DNA of 52,503 nt from Mariniblastus sp. (GCA_014237975.1 JABACA010000011.1:10607-63109); one strand, 5' to 3'. Positions 20,909 through 30,676 are shown, numbered from the stretch's first letter. Notes: generated from the sequence alone by a model not told the origin. Program-made: numbers and translations.

Positions 20909-21994
20909 ATGCGAAATGGCCGATATCCCACTGCCGTCATCATTCTCTGCAGTGCTGCCATCTGCTGCCTGGCCTGCCCCAGCCCCGCTCAAAACACGGG
21001 TCCTGTTGGTGCCAATCTGAGTGACACTCAACAGCAGCCGGTTCAGAATCAAGCGGTTCAGAATCAAGCGGTTCAGAATCAAGCGGTTCAGAATCAGGCC
21101 TTGCCGAATCCCGTCATGCAACAACCGCCCACACAGCCATTCCCTCAACTATCCCCCCAGCACATCAAGTACATCGACGACCTGTTGGGCATTTGGGAGC
21201 AGAGCAGTAGCCAGGTCAAACGTTACACGTGTGACTACATGTGTTGGGAATATGATCCCGAATTTTGCAACTGGCGCGATCCGGGAAATAACAAGTTGGC
21301 CGCCTATATGATCAAGACGGGTGAAATTCGTTTTTCCGATCCAGACAAGGCGCGATTTGAAACGTCCGCCCTGTGGGGATTCGACGGTCCTCCCGCCGAA
21401 CCGGGCCAGGATCCAAAATACCAACAGCGCGATAAAGAAGAAAACCGGGAACGCTGGATATGTGATGGCAAGGCAATTTACGAATTCGATTTCCAGAACC
21501 AGCGTCTTTATGAAACCGATATCCCCGCTGAAATGCAAGGCCAGGGACTCGCCAACAGTCCCCTGCCCTTTCTATTCGGTGCCAAGAAAGAACAGGTCCT
21601 GGCGCGCTACTGGGTCCGCGTCATCACTCCCCAAGGTGCCGTTGACGAATATTGGCTGGAAGCCTGGCCCAAGCGCCGCGAAGACGCCCAGACGTATCAG
21701 AAAATTGAATTGGTCATCGCCAAGGAAGACTTTCTGCCCAAGTCACTGCATATCTACGCACCCAATTATGACGCGGTCAAAAACCCGGTCAGCCGGGCGT
21801 TTGAATTCCAGAACCGCAAAATCAACAGCAATTGGTCCAACATCCAGAATGCATTGGGATGGTTCGTCAGACCTCAAACACCGATTGGCTGGAAGCGGGT
21901 TGATCGCAATCAGCTACAATCCCCACAACAATCGATGCCACCCGGTGGGTTGATCCGTCCGGCAGCAGCGCCCACCGATCAAATTATCAAGTAA
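20909..21994 (+). CDS. secreted planctomycete protein, probably TIGR03009 family
   Basis: 361 residues. ATG 20909 has AAGGA nine bases upstream; an upstream in-frame TTG lacks this. There is a signal peptide (AVIILCSAAICCLACPSPAQ), then a Gln/Pro-rich linker with four copies of VQNQA, then a folded domain from about residue 85. The domain contains YTCDYMCWEYDP, RWICDGKAIYEFDFQNQRLY and SPLPFLFGAKKEQVLARYW. This pattern fits the planctomycete-specific TIGR03009 domain, which has a LolA-like look. That family name is from memory. Function unknown. It is followed by a strong terminator. Confidence 0.8.
   Translation: MRNGRYPTAVIILCSAAICCLACPSPAQNTGPVGANLSDTQQQPVQNQAVQNQAVQNQAVQNQALPNPVMQQPPTQPFPQLSPQHIKYIDDLLGIWEQSSSQVKRYTCDYMCWEYDPEFCNWRDPGNNKLAAYMIKTGEIRFSDPDKARFETSALWGFDGPPAEPGQDPKYQQRDKEENRERWICDGKAIYEFDFQNQRLYETDIPAEMQGQGLANSPLPFLFGAKKEQVLARYWVRVITPQGAVDEYWLEAWPKRREDAQTYQKIELVIAKEDFLPKSLHIYAPNYDAVKNPVSRAFEFQNRKINSNWSNIQNALGWFVRPQTPIGWKRVDRNQLQSPQQSMPPGGLIRPAAAPTDQIIK
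21041..21100 (+). repeat. 15-bp tandem repeat, four units, coding for VQNQA
   Basis: The unit GTTCAGAATCAAGCG occurs three times without any change and a fourth time with differences at the end. It lies in frame inside the secreted protein gene and adds five residues per unit to the linker after the signal peptide. Identical DNA units point to recent slippage or expansion. Confidence 0.95.
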
Positions 21995-22037
21995 ACCAGA
22001 CGCAATACAACGAATCCCAACACGATCGCCACCACAC

Positions 22038-22070
22038 AAAAAAGCCCGGCCATCAAGGCTGGGTTTTTTT
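22038..22070. terminator. bidirectional intrinsic terminator
   Basis: A hairpin of GCCCGGCC and GGCTGGGT around loop ATCAA is flanked by A-run on the left and seven T on the right, so it works on both strands. It lies between the convergent TIGR03009-type gene (ends 21994) and the rhomboid gene (ends 22099). Confidence 0.9.
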
Positions 22071-22098
22071 ATTGGGAAACATCAAACTGTACTTGATG

Positions 22099-23091
22099 CT
22101 AATGCCGGCCGACCAGGGTCGACCAGTAACCCGTCACCATGCCCACGGCCAAACCGACCGCATGCGCCCAATTGGCAACATTGCCAATGATGGCTTCTGA
22201 TCCGGGCACCATGCAGAAAAAGAAAAAACCCATAATGATAATGACCGTAGAGGACGGCAGATAAAAACCACTCGATCGATCAAACAGGGATTTCATCCAG
22301 ATGAAACCGAACATCGCGAACACCACACCCGACAGACCCCCCATCGCGTGCACCAAGAAATTGTTAACCGTGATTAAGCCGACCGATCCACCCATCGATT
22401 CCGGAACAATGCACTGGGCCAGGTTGGAGAGGATGGCTGAACAGATCACCAAAGTCGCCATCCAGAGAGTCCCGTATCGATTTTCGACCCGGCCGCCCAA
22501 CTGGTAAAGCATGATGCAGTTAAACAGGATGTGCATGACAGAGAAGTGTATAAAGATCGGTGTGATCAATCGCCATAGCTCGCCCCGTTTGATACTCGCC
22601 AGGCGAACGCCGATGGGGTGCAAGTTGCCATCGTTTTGAAGCAGTTCCTGTTTCAAAGGCGCTCCTGTCACGCTACTGAACGACAACGCGCGAAACACGG
22701 GCTTGTCCCATGCCGTCGGTTTACCAAAATCGGTAGCAAAAAAGACGACTACACTAATGCCAATCAAGAACAGGGTAAGGGGTTGGCGACGCTTGCCCGG
22801 CCGAGTCGGGTTGATCTTGACCACCCGTTTCTGGATTTTCTGCCGTTTCTTTTCCTGTTGGCGAGCCAGTGAATCCGCTTGATGGACGGCCGTCCGGTAC
22901 TTGGCGTCATCCGGGTTGGCCAAGAACTCCTCCAAACAGGATTTCGCCTGCGCCAACTGGTCCTCATCCTTGACCCAGATCTCGAATTGCTGGTCTACCC
23001 GGTCAACATGATTCTGGATTCCCTGCGTAAACAGGTACGCCGACAAACGACGCACCTGGTCCTCGTCCGGTAATGATCCAATAAGTCGCAT
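22099..23091 (-). CDS. rhomboid family intramembrane serine protease (GlpG type)
   Basis: 330 residues. A soluble N-terminal domain (1-65, MRLIGSLPDEDQVRRLSAYL) resembles the cytoplasmic domain of GlpG. A basic linker follows, then six or so membrane segments starting near residue 105. The catalytic Ser is in GGLSGVVFAMFG (Ser254) and the His in NWAHAVGLAVG (His310). HFSVMHILFNCIMLYQLGGR is the family's conserved second helix. It is therefore expected to be an active protease. Substrate unknown. Confidence 0.92.
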   Translation of the reverse strand: MRLIGSLPDEDQVRRLSAYLFTQGIQNHVDRVDQQFEIWVKDEDQLAQAKSCLEEFLANPDDAKYRTAVHQADSLARQQEKKRQKIQKRVVKINPTRPGKRRQPLTLFLIGISVVVFFATDFGKPTAWDKPVFRALSFSSVTGAPLKQELLQNDGNLHPIGVRLASIKRGELWRLITPIFIHFSVMHILFNCIMLYQLGGRVENRYGTLWMATLVICSAILSNLAQCIVPESMGGSVGLITVNNFLVHAMGGLSGVVFAMFGFIWMKSLFDRSSGFYLPSSTVIIIMGFFFFCMVPGSEAIIGNVANWAHAVGLAVGMVTGYWSTLVGRH

Positions 23092-23371
23092 TTGATATTT
23101 CGCGCCGGTTCAGCCCGGCTTTCGTGTTCAATGTGTTCAACAAAACGGCCATTCTACAGCGTCGACCGAACCCGCTAGCAATTCGGTTATCTGAAGAACG
23201 CCCAATCTTACTTGAACGCCTCAGATTATCTATCCGAGACAGACAATTTGACGTGCGGTCACGCCTGGCAAATGAATCGCCAATTCGAGGTTGCTTCGCG
23301 AGCGTTTTTTAGCGACAGTTCCTCGCCTCACTTTGGAAAACTCTACGCAAATTTGAATAAAAAAGTGAAAG

Positions 23372-25483
23372 ATGTCGACGGAACCTTCCATCACGCGCCA
23401 TGATTCGGCCGAACCCGGCAATGAAATCCCCAACTCGTTCGTCCCCAAAACGGGCGAGCGGGATCCGGTTCCAGCCAGCCTGGTGGACCAAACGAAATCT
23501 GAAATCCGCCAACTGGTCGCCGAAATCACCGAGTTGAGCCAAGCCAATTTGTCGGACCAGGCATTTTTTGAAGGCTTTTTGAATCGGGTCACCACGGCCC
23601 TGGCGGCCGCCGGTGGTGCGGTCTGGCTGAATGATCCCCATTCCGACCAGCTTCGGCTGGAATACCAGCTCAATGTCCCCCCAACATGTCTCCCAGCAGA
23701 CTCCCGTGCTCAACCACACGACCTGCTATTGAAACAGGTTGCCAGCGCAGGAAGCATTCAACTGGTCCCTCCGCAGTCCGGTTCTGGCCGTTCGTCCAGC
23801 CCCGGGAATCCTTGCGAGTTCCTGCTGATCTTCAGCCCGATCCGGGTCGAACAGCGCGTGGTCGGGCTGTTGGAAATATTTCAACGACCGGGCGCCGATC
23901 CGGCGACTCAAAACGGTTACCTCCGCTTCGCGTCTCAGGTGTGCGAGTTGGCCAGCAAATTTTTTCAGTACAAAAAGCTGCGTTCGCTGTCGGAGCAACA
24001 GGAGTTATGGCAGAACCTGGAGCCATTTGTCGAGACGATCCATCGCGGTCTGGATATCGAGCAAACCGTCTATCACATTGCCAATGAAAGCCGCCGATTT
24101 ATCGGCTGCGACCGGGTCAGCGTGGCGCTGCAACAGGGAAATGAATGCCATGTTCGGGCCGTCAGTGGGCTGGATTCAATTGAGCGGCGTGCCGACCAGG
24201 TAAAAAAACTGGGAGGGCTGGCAAGTGTCGTAAATCTCAGCGGCGAGCCTTTGTGGTATGACGGAGATGCCGATGCGTTACCGCCACAAATCAGGCAGCC
24301 ATTGGACGATTACATTGCCCTGGCTCATCCACGGATGCTGGCAATCATCCCGTTGCTGGAGGTCAATCCGAAAAACGATCCGCCCGGTTCCCAGCCCGCC
24401 GCTACCCAACCAATCGGCGCATTGGTGATTGAACAGCTCAAAGAGAGTCGCGTGGATCATGCACTGCAAAGACGGACCGACGTGGTCGTGCAACACAGTC
24501 AAACGGCCCTGACAAATGCCATTCGGTATCATCGTGTCTTCTTATTGCCAGTCTGGCAAATGCTGGGCCGGCTGAGGGACCGTTTTCGCTCCAACCACCG
24601 GGCCAAAACATTGACTTGTCTCGGCTTGGCTGCCGGGCTGTTGGCCTTTTTCACACTGATGCCATTCCCCTTCCATGTCGGTTCCAGTGGACAATTGATG
24701 CCCCAGTCCCAACATCAAGTATTCGCCCAGGTTGACGGGGTCCTGCAGGAAATCTTCGTCAGCGAAGAAAACCTGCAAGAGGTTCAAGCGGGTCAGGTTT
24801 TGGCCAGAATGACCAACAACGACCTGATGGTCCAAATACAGAACCTGCAAGGTCAAATCAACCAGATGCGTGAGCAACGCCGCAAGTTTGAACGAGCCAT
24901 GCATGAACAGATGGAACCGATCGATGACATCATGATTGAAGGCGAGCGAATCAAAACCGAACAGGCAGAAATAAGTCTTCGGCGCGAGCTGGACCTGAAA
25001 CTGGAACAGGCCAGGAAACTGGAAATCCTATGCCCGGCCAACGGCCAAATCACCAATTGGAAAGTTCGCCAAAATCTGTTGGGGCGACCGGTCGAAAAAG
25101 GACAGGCACTGATGACGATCGTTGATCCGGAGACAACCTGGCAAGTGGAATTGGAAGTGCCCGAACGTCGAATGGGCCATTTGATCAAAAGACTCCAACA
25201 AAACGATGAAAGCCCAACGGTCGAATTTACCCTGGCTTCTTTTCCAGGTCGAAGATTTGTTGGCAAGCTAAAATCGGTAGACCTCAAAATGGAAGTGTAT
25301 TCCGATGCGGGCAATTCGGCTTTGGCATTGGTGGAATTTGACAATGCCCAGGTTCCGATCGGACTACTGAGGTCCGGGACCCGCGCCAGTGCCAACATCC
25401 ACTGCGGTACCGAATCGATTGGTTATGTCTGGTTTCATGAATTTTTTGAAACCGTGCAAGCCACCTATATGAAATGGTTTTAG
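23372..25483 (+). CDS. GAF-domain and HlyD-type membrane fusion protein
   Basis: 703 residues in one chain. Two GAF-like segments lie at about 62-190 (FFEGFLNRVTTALAAAGGAV) and 215-395 (HIANESRRFIGCDRVSVALQ; IGALVIEQL). One membrane segment at 413-432 (LTCLGLAAGLLAFFTLMPFP) follows. The rest is an HlyD adaptor: a lipoyl half (QVDGVLQEIFVSEENLQEVQ), a short coiled coil, the second lipoyl half (LEILCPANGQITNWKVRQNL) and a beta-barrel. The GAF part would be cytoplasmic and the adaptor external, so signal sensing may be tied to export. It heads a plus-strand cluster with DUF456 and a second adaptor. No exporter or outer-membrane channel is adjacent. Confidence 0.85.
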   Translation: MSTEPSITRHDSAEPGNEIPNSFVPKTGERDPVPASLVDQTKSEIRQLVAEITELSQANLSDQAFFEGFLNRVTTALAAAGGAVWLNDPHSDQLRLEYQLNVPPTCLPADSRAQPHDLLLKQVASAGSIQLVPPQSGSGRSSSPGNPCEFLLIFSPIRVEQRVVGLLEIFQRPGADPATQNGYLRFASQVCELASKFFQYKKLRSLSEQQELWQNLEPFVETIHRGLDIEQTVYHIANESRRFIGCDRVSVALQQGNECHVRAVSGLDSIERRADQVKKLGGLASVVNLSGEPLWYDGDADALPPQIRQPLDDYIALAHPRMLAIIPLLEVNPKNDPPGSQPAATQPIGALVIEQLKESRVDHALQRRTDVVVQHSQTALTNAIRYHRVFLLPVWQMLGRLRDRFRSNHRAKTLTCLGLAAGLLAFFTLMPFPFHVGSSGQLMPQSQHQVFAQVDGVLQEIFVSEENLQEVQAGQVLARMTNNDLMVQIQNLQGQINQMREQRRKFERAMHEQMEPIDDIMIEGERIKTEQAEISLRRELDLKLEQARKLEILCPANGQITNWKVRQNLLGRPVEKGQALMTIVDPETTWQVELEVPERRMGHLIKRLQQNDESPTVEFTLASFPGRRFVGKLKSVDLKMEVYSDAGNSALALVEFDNAQVPIGLLRSGTRASANIHCGTESIGYVWFHEFFETVQATYMKWF

Positions 25484-25618
25484 TCCGCGATTGCGTGGCG
25501 GGTTGAAAGCGGCCGAATCGGCCAATCCACTCTCCAATGGCCACCGTCGGGATATCTGCCTAGAATCATGTGTTATTGTTGACGAGCGTTGTCATAGTTT
25601 CTGCAGACAGTCATCATC

Positions 25619-26149
25619 ATGATCTATCTCTGGATTGTCCTGTTCATTCTGTTGCTGATTGTTCTTTGGCTAACCAGCCTGTTTGGATTGCCAGGCAACT
25701 GGATGATGATTGGTGCAGCGGCCATCTGGACCTGGCTGGTAGGCGAATCGTTTGCTGAAATCGGTTGGATTTCCATTCTGCTGGTGATTGTTTTGGCGGC
25801 CCTTGGCGAGTTACTCGAATTTGGAGCCTCGGTCTTGGGAACCAGGCACGTTGGCGGAGGACGGCGAGCAGCCACACTCAGCGTGATTGGTTCGATCGTG
25901 GGTGGCATTGTCGGAATCTTCGTCGGACTACCCATACCGATCGTCGGCTGGATTATTGGCAGTTTGATTTTCGCCTGCGTCGGCGCGCTGATCGGGGCCA
26001 TCATCGGCGAGAAATGGCAGGGCAGCAACTTCAATACCAGCCTCAAAGTGGGAGGAGCCGCATTTGCCGGACGGTTCGTGGGTACCGTCAGTAAAATCGT
26101 GATCGGAGCGGTGATTCTGGTAATTGTGGTTCTTAATCTCTTTTTCTGA
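25619..26149 (+). CDS. DUF456 family membrane protein
   Basis: 176 residues, almost entirely hydrophobic, with four to six membrane segments. The pattern of LGELLEFGASVLGTRHVGGG, then Gly-rich helices (GSIVGGIVGIFVGLPIP) and GAIIGEKWQGS, matches DUF456 proteins. ATG 25619 begins directly with the first membrane helix. Function unknown. It lies between two HlyD-type adaptors on the same strand. Confidence 0.85.
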   Translation: MIYLWIVLFILLLIVLWLTSLFGLPGNWMMIGAAAIWTWLVGESFAEIGWISILLVIVLAALGELLEFGASVLGTRHVGGGRRAATLSVIGSIVGGIVGIFVGLPIPIVGWIIGSLIFACVGALIGAIIGEKWQGSNFNTSLKVGGAAFAGRFVGTVSKIVIGAVILVIVVLNLFF

Positions 26150-26356
26150 ACCAAGTTTTTGCGATAATGAGAGCAACCAGAGTCGCTAGCTCGTAGAATT
26201 TTGAGTGCAACCAGCGAAATTGGAATTCAAGTCTTAAACACCAAGACAAGACTATGCCGATTCCTTTATTTGTGGCTGGACCCGTTTGTTGGCTGGCAGC
26301 CATCAAACGGATAACATACCGGCTGATCCTTTTTCCAAACCAGAACGATTCGACCC

Positions 26357-27322
26357 ATGAAAATAAAGTCTCTATGGCTGGTAGCCACTGCACTGTTGTT
26401 TTGTCTCCCGGCAACCCTTTTCGGGCAACAGGAAAGCAGCACGTCGACCGCGCCGCCATCAGTCGATCTACAGAGCTGCGTGGTGGTCTTGATTGAAGAC
26501 GTTGACGTTCCTGCATTGGAAAGTGGGCAACTGAGCGATGTGTTTGTCAAAGAGGGTGACCCGGTCAAACAAGGACAAACCGTAGCGCAGCTGGATGACC
26601 GTATTGCCCTTCGTCTCCAGGATGAATCTCAAAAGAAACACGAAAGTGCCACGTTGCGTGCCGAAGACGAAAACGAGGTCAAAGCAGCCGAGGCCAGGGT
26701 AAAGCTGGCCAAGGAAGAGTTTTCCAAAACGAAGGAACTGCGAGCGCGAGGTTCAAAATCCGATTTTGAATACAAGCGGGCCCAATATTCGATGGAAAGC
26801 TCCGAATTTGATTTGCTGGCTGCTCAAACTGCCCGGCAAATTGCCGCGGCCGATGCCCAAGCGGGTGCGATTCGCGCCGACACGGCCAAACACAGTGTCG
26901 AACGTCACAAGGTCGTTTCCAAAATCGATGGACTGGTCTTCGAGCGATTCCGCGAAGGTGGCGAGTGGGTTACCGCCGGGGAAAAAATCATGCGGATCGC
27001 GCGGATTGATCGGCTCCGCGTGCAGGGCCATGTCAAGAGTTCCCTGTTTGATCCCCATGAGCTCGTTCAACGACCTGTCACCGTCACGTTGGAGCTGGCC
27101 CGCGGACGTACGGCTGAGTTCAAGGGACAGATCACGTTTGTCGGTATCGAGAAACGGGGTGGACGCCATTCGGTATGGGCCGAAGTAGATAACCGGTTCG
27201 AAAATGACCGCTGGGTCTTGCAACCGGGCAGCGAAGTCGAAATGCGTATCCACCTGGATCAACCCCCATTGGAGTCGACTCCGGCGACCGCACTCACAGG
27301 TGAAAACAACACCAGTCGTTGA
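26357..27322 (+). CDS. secreted HlyD/RND-type membrane fusion protein
   Basis: 321 residues with signal peptide (LWLVATALLFCLPATLFGQ). The first lipoyl half (SGQLSDVFVKEGDPVKQGQT) is followed by a coiled-coil hairpin at about 85-175 rich in Lys, Glu and Ala. The second lipoyl half is KIDGLVFERFREGGEWVTAG, and the barrel domain follows. It would act as a periplasmic adaptor. It is 207 bp after the DUF456 gene and convergent with the next gene. Its transporter partner is not in this window. Confidence 0.85.
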   Translation: MKIKSLWLVATALLFCLPATLFGQQESSTSTAPPSVDLQSCVVVLIEDVDVPALESGQLSDVFVKEGDPVKQGQTVAQLDDRIALRLQDESQKKHESATLRAEDENEVKAAEARVKLAKEEFSKTKELRARGSKSDFEYKRAQYSMESSEFDLLAAQTARQIAAADAQAGAIRADTAKHSVERHKVVSKIDGLVFERFREGGEWVTAGEKIMRIARIDRLRVQGHVKSSLFDPHELVQRPVTVTLELARGRTAEFKGQITFVGIEKRGGRHSVWAEVDNRFENDRWVLQPGSEVEMRIHLDQPPLESTPATALTGENNTSR

Positions 27323-27371
27323 TTCGGCCACTCAGGCCCGGAGCAAACCATGGATCGTCTTGGCGATACGG

Positions 27372-28439
27372 TTACCGCTGCACAAATGCGGTTGAAAACC
27401 AAAGGAACGGCTTACCCGCTTCATCCAATCGCATCTCGGCTCGCATGCGGGGCCGAGCCTGGCTAACCAATTTTTGAATGGCCACCATATAGGCCAGGTT
27501 TTCATTGACCAGCGTTACATCCGTTTCGCCCAATACGATACCCGCCCGAGCCAAACTGTTTTGATCATACAAAAATGGAATGGCAACGCGGCGCTGAATG
27601 GCCGCCAACGCCTGATCCAATTGGTAATCCCGAATGGCAATATTCTGTCGGTCAAACAATTTGGGCTCATACGTTTTTAACGGCTTTTCGGTTGGCCAGC
27701 CGATCGGCCAGTGCTCATCGGCGGCACGGGAGTCAACCAAATGCAGCTTGGCCGTCCCGCCCTGCTTGCGCTGGGGAACCATCACCAGGCCGAGCGGGCG
27801 AAGAACGGCCGCGATAGCTGTCCCTGTCGTTACGCCTTGCAATTGCTCGGTAACGACACTGTCACCCTTGATCGCCTTGCGGGACGCATCGTCCCATTCT
27901 GTTTCCATCCCTGATTGAAGCAGTAACCGTTCAAGGACATCTGATACGGGTTGGTTTAGCGTGCTTGTTTCTACCGGTTTGGAAAGTCGTTTATAAACGT
28001 CGACCAATTGTTCCGATGTCAACCCAAAAGCTTTTTTCTCAGCCAGTGTTAGTTTCGAGCCATCATCCCTCAGTCGCTGGACAAAGTCCCGCATTCCCTC
28101 CAGGTCACCAATAAAGAAACGGTGTCCGGGAACAACGAGCTGATTCCCACTGATCACGCCTTTGACTTTGACAACGACCATTTTGCCAGAACCCATCTCC
28201 TTGATTCCGGGTTTACCAACCGGGTTGGTACGGGAGCGAACACGGTCAGCACCAATTTTAGTCAACGCTTCCATCCAACGTTGCTGCGTATGTAGTTCGG
28301 CTTGTTGATCCGCACTCACTTCAATTTCTACAATTCGTGTCTGCGCAAGGGTGGATTGACAAAACAAGGCAAGGCTTGAGATCAGTCCCAGACAAAAAAA
28401 ATGCTTCACAGCACCATTCCAAATCATAGCGATTTCCAT
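27372..28439 (-). CDS. secreted protein of unknown function
   Basis: 355 residues with signal peptide (HFFCLGLISSLALFCQSTLA). An alternative ATG four codons in has a better GGAAA ribosome site. The C-terminal two thirds look like small repeated alpha/beta units (VSDVLERLLLQSGMETEWDD; LDQALAAIQRRVAIPFLYDQ), resembling secretin N-terminal or STN-type modules, but I cannot assign a family. It is 24 bp downstream of the glycosyltransferase gene and probably cotranscribed with it. Confidence 0.75.
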   Translation of the reverse strand: MEIAMIWNGAVKHFFCLGLISSLALFCQSTLAQTRIVEIEVSADQQAELHTQQRWMEALTKIGADRVRSRTNPVGKPGIKEMGSGKMVVVKVKGVISGNQLVVPGHRFFIGDLEGMRDFVQRLRDDGSKLTLAEKKAFGLTSEQLVDVYKRLSKPVETSTLNQPVSDVLERLLLQSGMETEWDDASRKAIKGDSVVTEQLQGVTTGTAIAAVLRPLGLVMVPQRKQGGTAKLHLVDSRAADEHWPIGWPTEKPLKTYEPKLFDRQNIAIRDYQLDQALAAIQRRVAIPFLYDQNSLARAGIVLGETDVTLVNENLAYMVAIQKLVSQARPRMRAEMRLDEAGKPFLWFSTAFVQR

Positions 28440-28463
28440 TGTTTCGAGTGACTGCGCAACCCA

Positions 28464-29327
28464 TCAGTCGCTTACACCATATCGTCCAATGCAATAAATC
28501 GCATTGAATAAATCTTTGACCCCTATCTTTTTTCCTTCATCATAACCACGGCTATTATAGGTAATCGGCACTTCAATAAACCGAAAACCCCGGCGAGCCA
28601 ACTTGGCAGTGATTTCCGGTTCGATTCCAAACCGATCCTGCTCAATCCGAATACTATCGATGACATCGAGAGTGAATGCCTTGTAACAGGTCTCCATGTC
28701 CGTCAGTTTCAATCCACTCAACAGGTTGGAAGCCCCGGTCAACATGGCATTGCCCACCCGATGGACCAGTGATTCATCCTGCGGCTCAGGTCCCAGGAAA
28801 CGCGAGCCATAAACCACATCCGCATCGCCACGCAGTAATGGCTCCAATAATCGGGGGATGTCGCGGGGGTCGTATTCCAGATCTGCATCCTGAACCACAA
28901 CGTAATCACCCGAACAATTTTCGAAACCAGTCCGCAAGGCCGCGCCTTTACCTTGGTTATGATCCTGGAAAATCACGTGAATCCCATCGACCGAATCCAG
29001 GCGTCGCAACAAATCTCGTGTTCCATCCGTACTGAAATCGTCCACAACGACGATTTCGGTATTCAATGGCAATGCGGCTACGCGGGTGATTACCCGGATG
29101 ATGGTGTTCAACTCGTTAAACACTGGGATCACTATCGACAGTTTGTAGTCCGTCTGCAAACCGTCACCCGAACTGACGTTTGCGTTTGTGTATTCCTGCA
29201 ATTCGCATTCTACCAACTCTTGGCAATCCGTCATTCTGTCAACGATTGCTTGCAACTGTTTGTCACTATCAAAAGGCAATTGGCAGGTTCCGTGGTAAAA
29301 GGGTGTGTTGGTTTTCGTGAAGTTCAT
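28464..29327 (-). CDS. glycosyltransferase family 2 (dolichol-phosphate mannosyltransferase-like)
   Basis: 287 residues; GGGGA precedes ATG 29327. After about 55 extra N-terminal residues comes a GT-A fold: LSIVIPVFNELNTI, VVVDDFSTDGT, the GKGAALRTGF loop, and the metal/sugar site VVQDADLEYDP. Further motifs are VYGSRFLG and DMETCYKAF, typical of the DPM1/DpgA-like branch that transfers sugars to lipid carriers. No membrane segments follow the domain. Donor and acceptor are unknown. Confidence 0.9.
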   Translation of the reverse strand: MNFTKTNTPFYHGTCQLPFDSDKQLQAIVDRMTDCQELVECELQEYTNANVSSGDGLQTDYKLSIVIPVFNELNTIIRVITRVAALPLNTEIVVVDDFSTDGTRDLLRRLDSVDGIHVIFQDHNQGKGAALRTGFENCSGDYVVVQDADLEYDPRDIPRLLEPLLRGDADVVYGSRFLGPEPQDESLVHRVGNAMLTGASNLLSGLKLTDMETCYKAFTLDVIDSIRIEQDRFGIEPEITAKLARRGFRFIEVPITYNSRGYDEGKKIGVKDLFNAIYCIGRYGVSD

Positions 29328-29824
29328 GTGAATTTTCCCCGCTCTATTTTATGGTCCTGTCGAAAAATCTGAACCAACCGGTCGATTTTTTTTTGGCCCC
29401 CGGTTACAGACCCATCGCCGACCCGCATCGTTAAAACAGCCGTGACAGCGACCTGGACATGACCCGGGTCTGCCAACAACTCACTCCGCCTGGTTTTTGG
29501 TTCGGATGGCATTGCTGGGGAGCCGGAGGATATTGCCATTCCCTCTGGGAAAAGTACGTCGCTGTAAGGCATAATTCGTTCTCGTTACCGTCAATCTGGT
29601 CGATATTTCCGGTTTTTTTCCGGGCTGGGGTCCGTTTTTTTAGTCCATGCCTAATGGACTTGCAGCCATTCACCGCAAAAACAGCATTCCAAATTGTCAC
29701 AATCCATCGGTGAATGTTCTTGAACGTCGATCCAACACCGTGCCAACCAGGCAAGGCCAGGTACCAGGAAGTGGGCCAAACTGCCATTATCCAGCCCGAA
29801 ATCCAAGCGCGGTCAAGCTGGACT
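29328..29824. other. intergenic region without a clear gene
   Basis: A 497-bp stretch between the SDR gene and the glycosyltransferase gene, both on the minus strand. Open frames in it are Trp/Arg-rich and unlike proteins. TCCAGC and GCTGGA near 29790-29822 could pair just after the SDR stop, but the loop is long and no U-run follows. I see no promoter I would defend. Confidence 0.5.
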
Positions 29825-30634
29825 TTATGGCCCCGATAATTCAATCTCATTTGGCTGATACAGTACTCTTCCCTCCATCCCACCGCTGACAAATAAATTC
29901 TGTCCAGTTATGTGGCCCGCCAAACGATCCGACGCAAGGAACATGACCGCGGAAGCCACATCTTCAGGGCAGCCAAATTTTCGTAGGGGTATGGTTTGCA
30001 GAGCTCGCTCCATAGCGCCCGCATCTCGAGTCAGTTTCTCGGCCATCGGCGTCAGGGTCCAACCGGGGCAGACACAGTTAATGCGACCACCCTCAACCAC
30101 TCTGGGGATCTCGTTTTTCAGTGAATTTACCAGACCACTCATCAGTCCTCCCTTGGCCGTGGCGTAGTCAGCATGTCCCGCTTCTCCCACCAAGCCCGCC
30201 GTGGAGCCGATCAAGACGATGGAAGGCTTTTCAATCGAATGTCGCACACAGCTGGCCAAGAATTCACGTACACAAAGAAACGCGCTGGTCTGATTCGCTG
30301 CCAGTGTGTTGTTCCACTGTTCCAAGGACATTTCATGAATGGGTACATTCTGGGTTGGCCATAAACCCGCATTGGCAATCAACACGTGGGGTGCCCCAAG
30401 TTCCTGCTCAACCTGGGCAAACATCTGGCGAACCTCGGTTTCTTCCCGCAGATCCGCTGGAACAACCATCGAGTCGGAAGCGTCGGCTGCCAACCGTTCG
30501 GCGTTCTGCCTGCCTTGAAAATAATGGATCGCTACCCTGGCTCCCTCGCTTGCAAAACCTCGAACCAGCGCCCCGCCAATACCACCACTGGCCCCGGTAA
30601 TGACGACTGCCTTGGATTCAAATCCCGTTTGCAT
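29825..30634 (-). CDS. short-chain dehydrogenase/reductase (FabG-like)
   Basis: About 269 residues. ATG 30634 has GGGG eight bases upstream; a GTG four codons earlier overlaps that site. The cofactor loop is TGASGGIGGALV, then IANAGLWP. The catalytic Ser is in LIGSTAGLVGEAG, with Tyr and Lys in YATAKGG. CVCPGWTLTPM and LFVSGGMEG complete the classical SDR pattern. Substrate not predictable; FabG-like 3-oxoacyl reductase is the nearest guess. A terminator sits between it and nrdB, so it needs its own promoter. Confidence 0.88.
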   Translation of the reverse strand: MQTGFESKAVVITGASGGIGGALVRGFASEGARVAIHYFQGRQNAERLAADASDSMVVPADLREETEVRQMFAQVEQELGAPHVLIANAGLWPTQNVPIHEMSLEQWNNTLAANQTSAFLCVREFLASCVRHSIEKPSIVLIGSTAGLVGEAGHADYATAKGGLMSGLVNSLKNEIPRVVEGGRINCVCPGWTLTPMAEKLTRDAGAMERALQTIPLRKFGCPEDVASAVMFLASDRLAGHITGQNLFVSGGMEGRVLYQPNEIELSGP

Positions 30635-30649
30635 CAGATACCCCACAAT

Positions 30650-30676
30650 AAAAAAAGCCGCAGTTGGACCGCGGCT
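30650..30676 (-). terminator. intrinsic terminator after nrdB
   Basis: The minus transcript forms AGCCGC, a nine-base loop and GCGGCT, followed by six U. It starts 34 bases after the nrdB stop and ends the nrdAB transcript. Confidence 0.85.
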
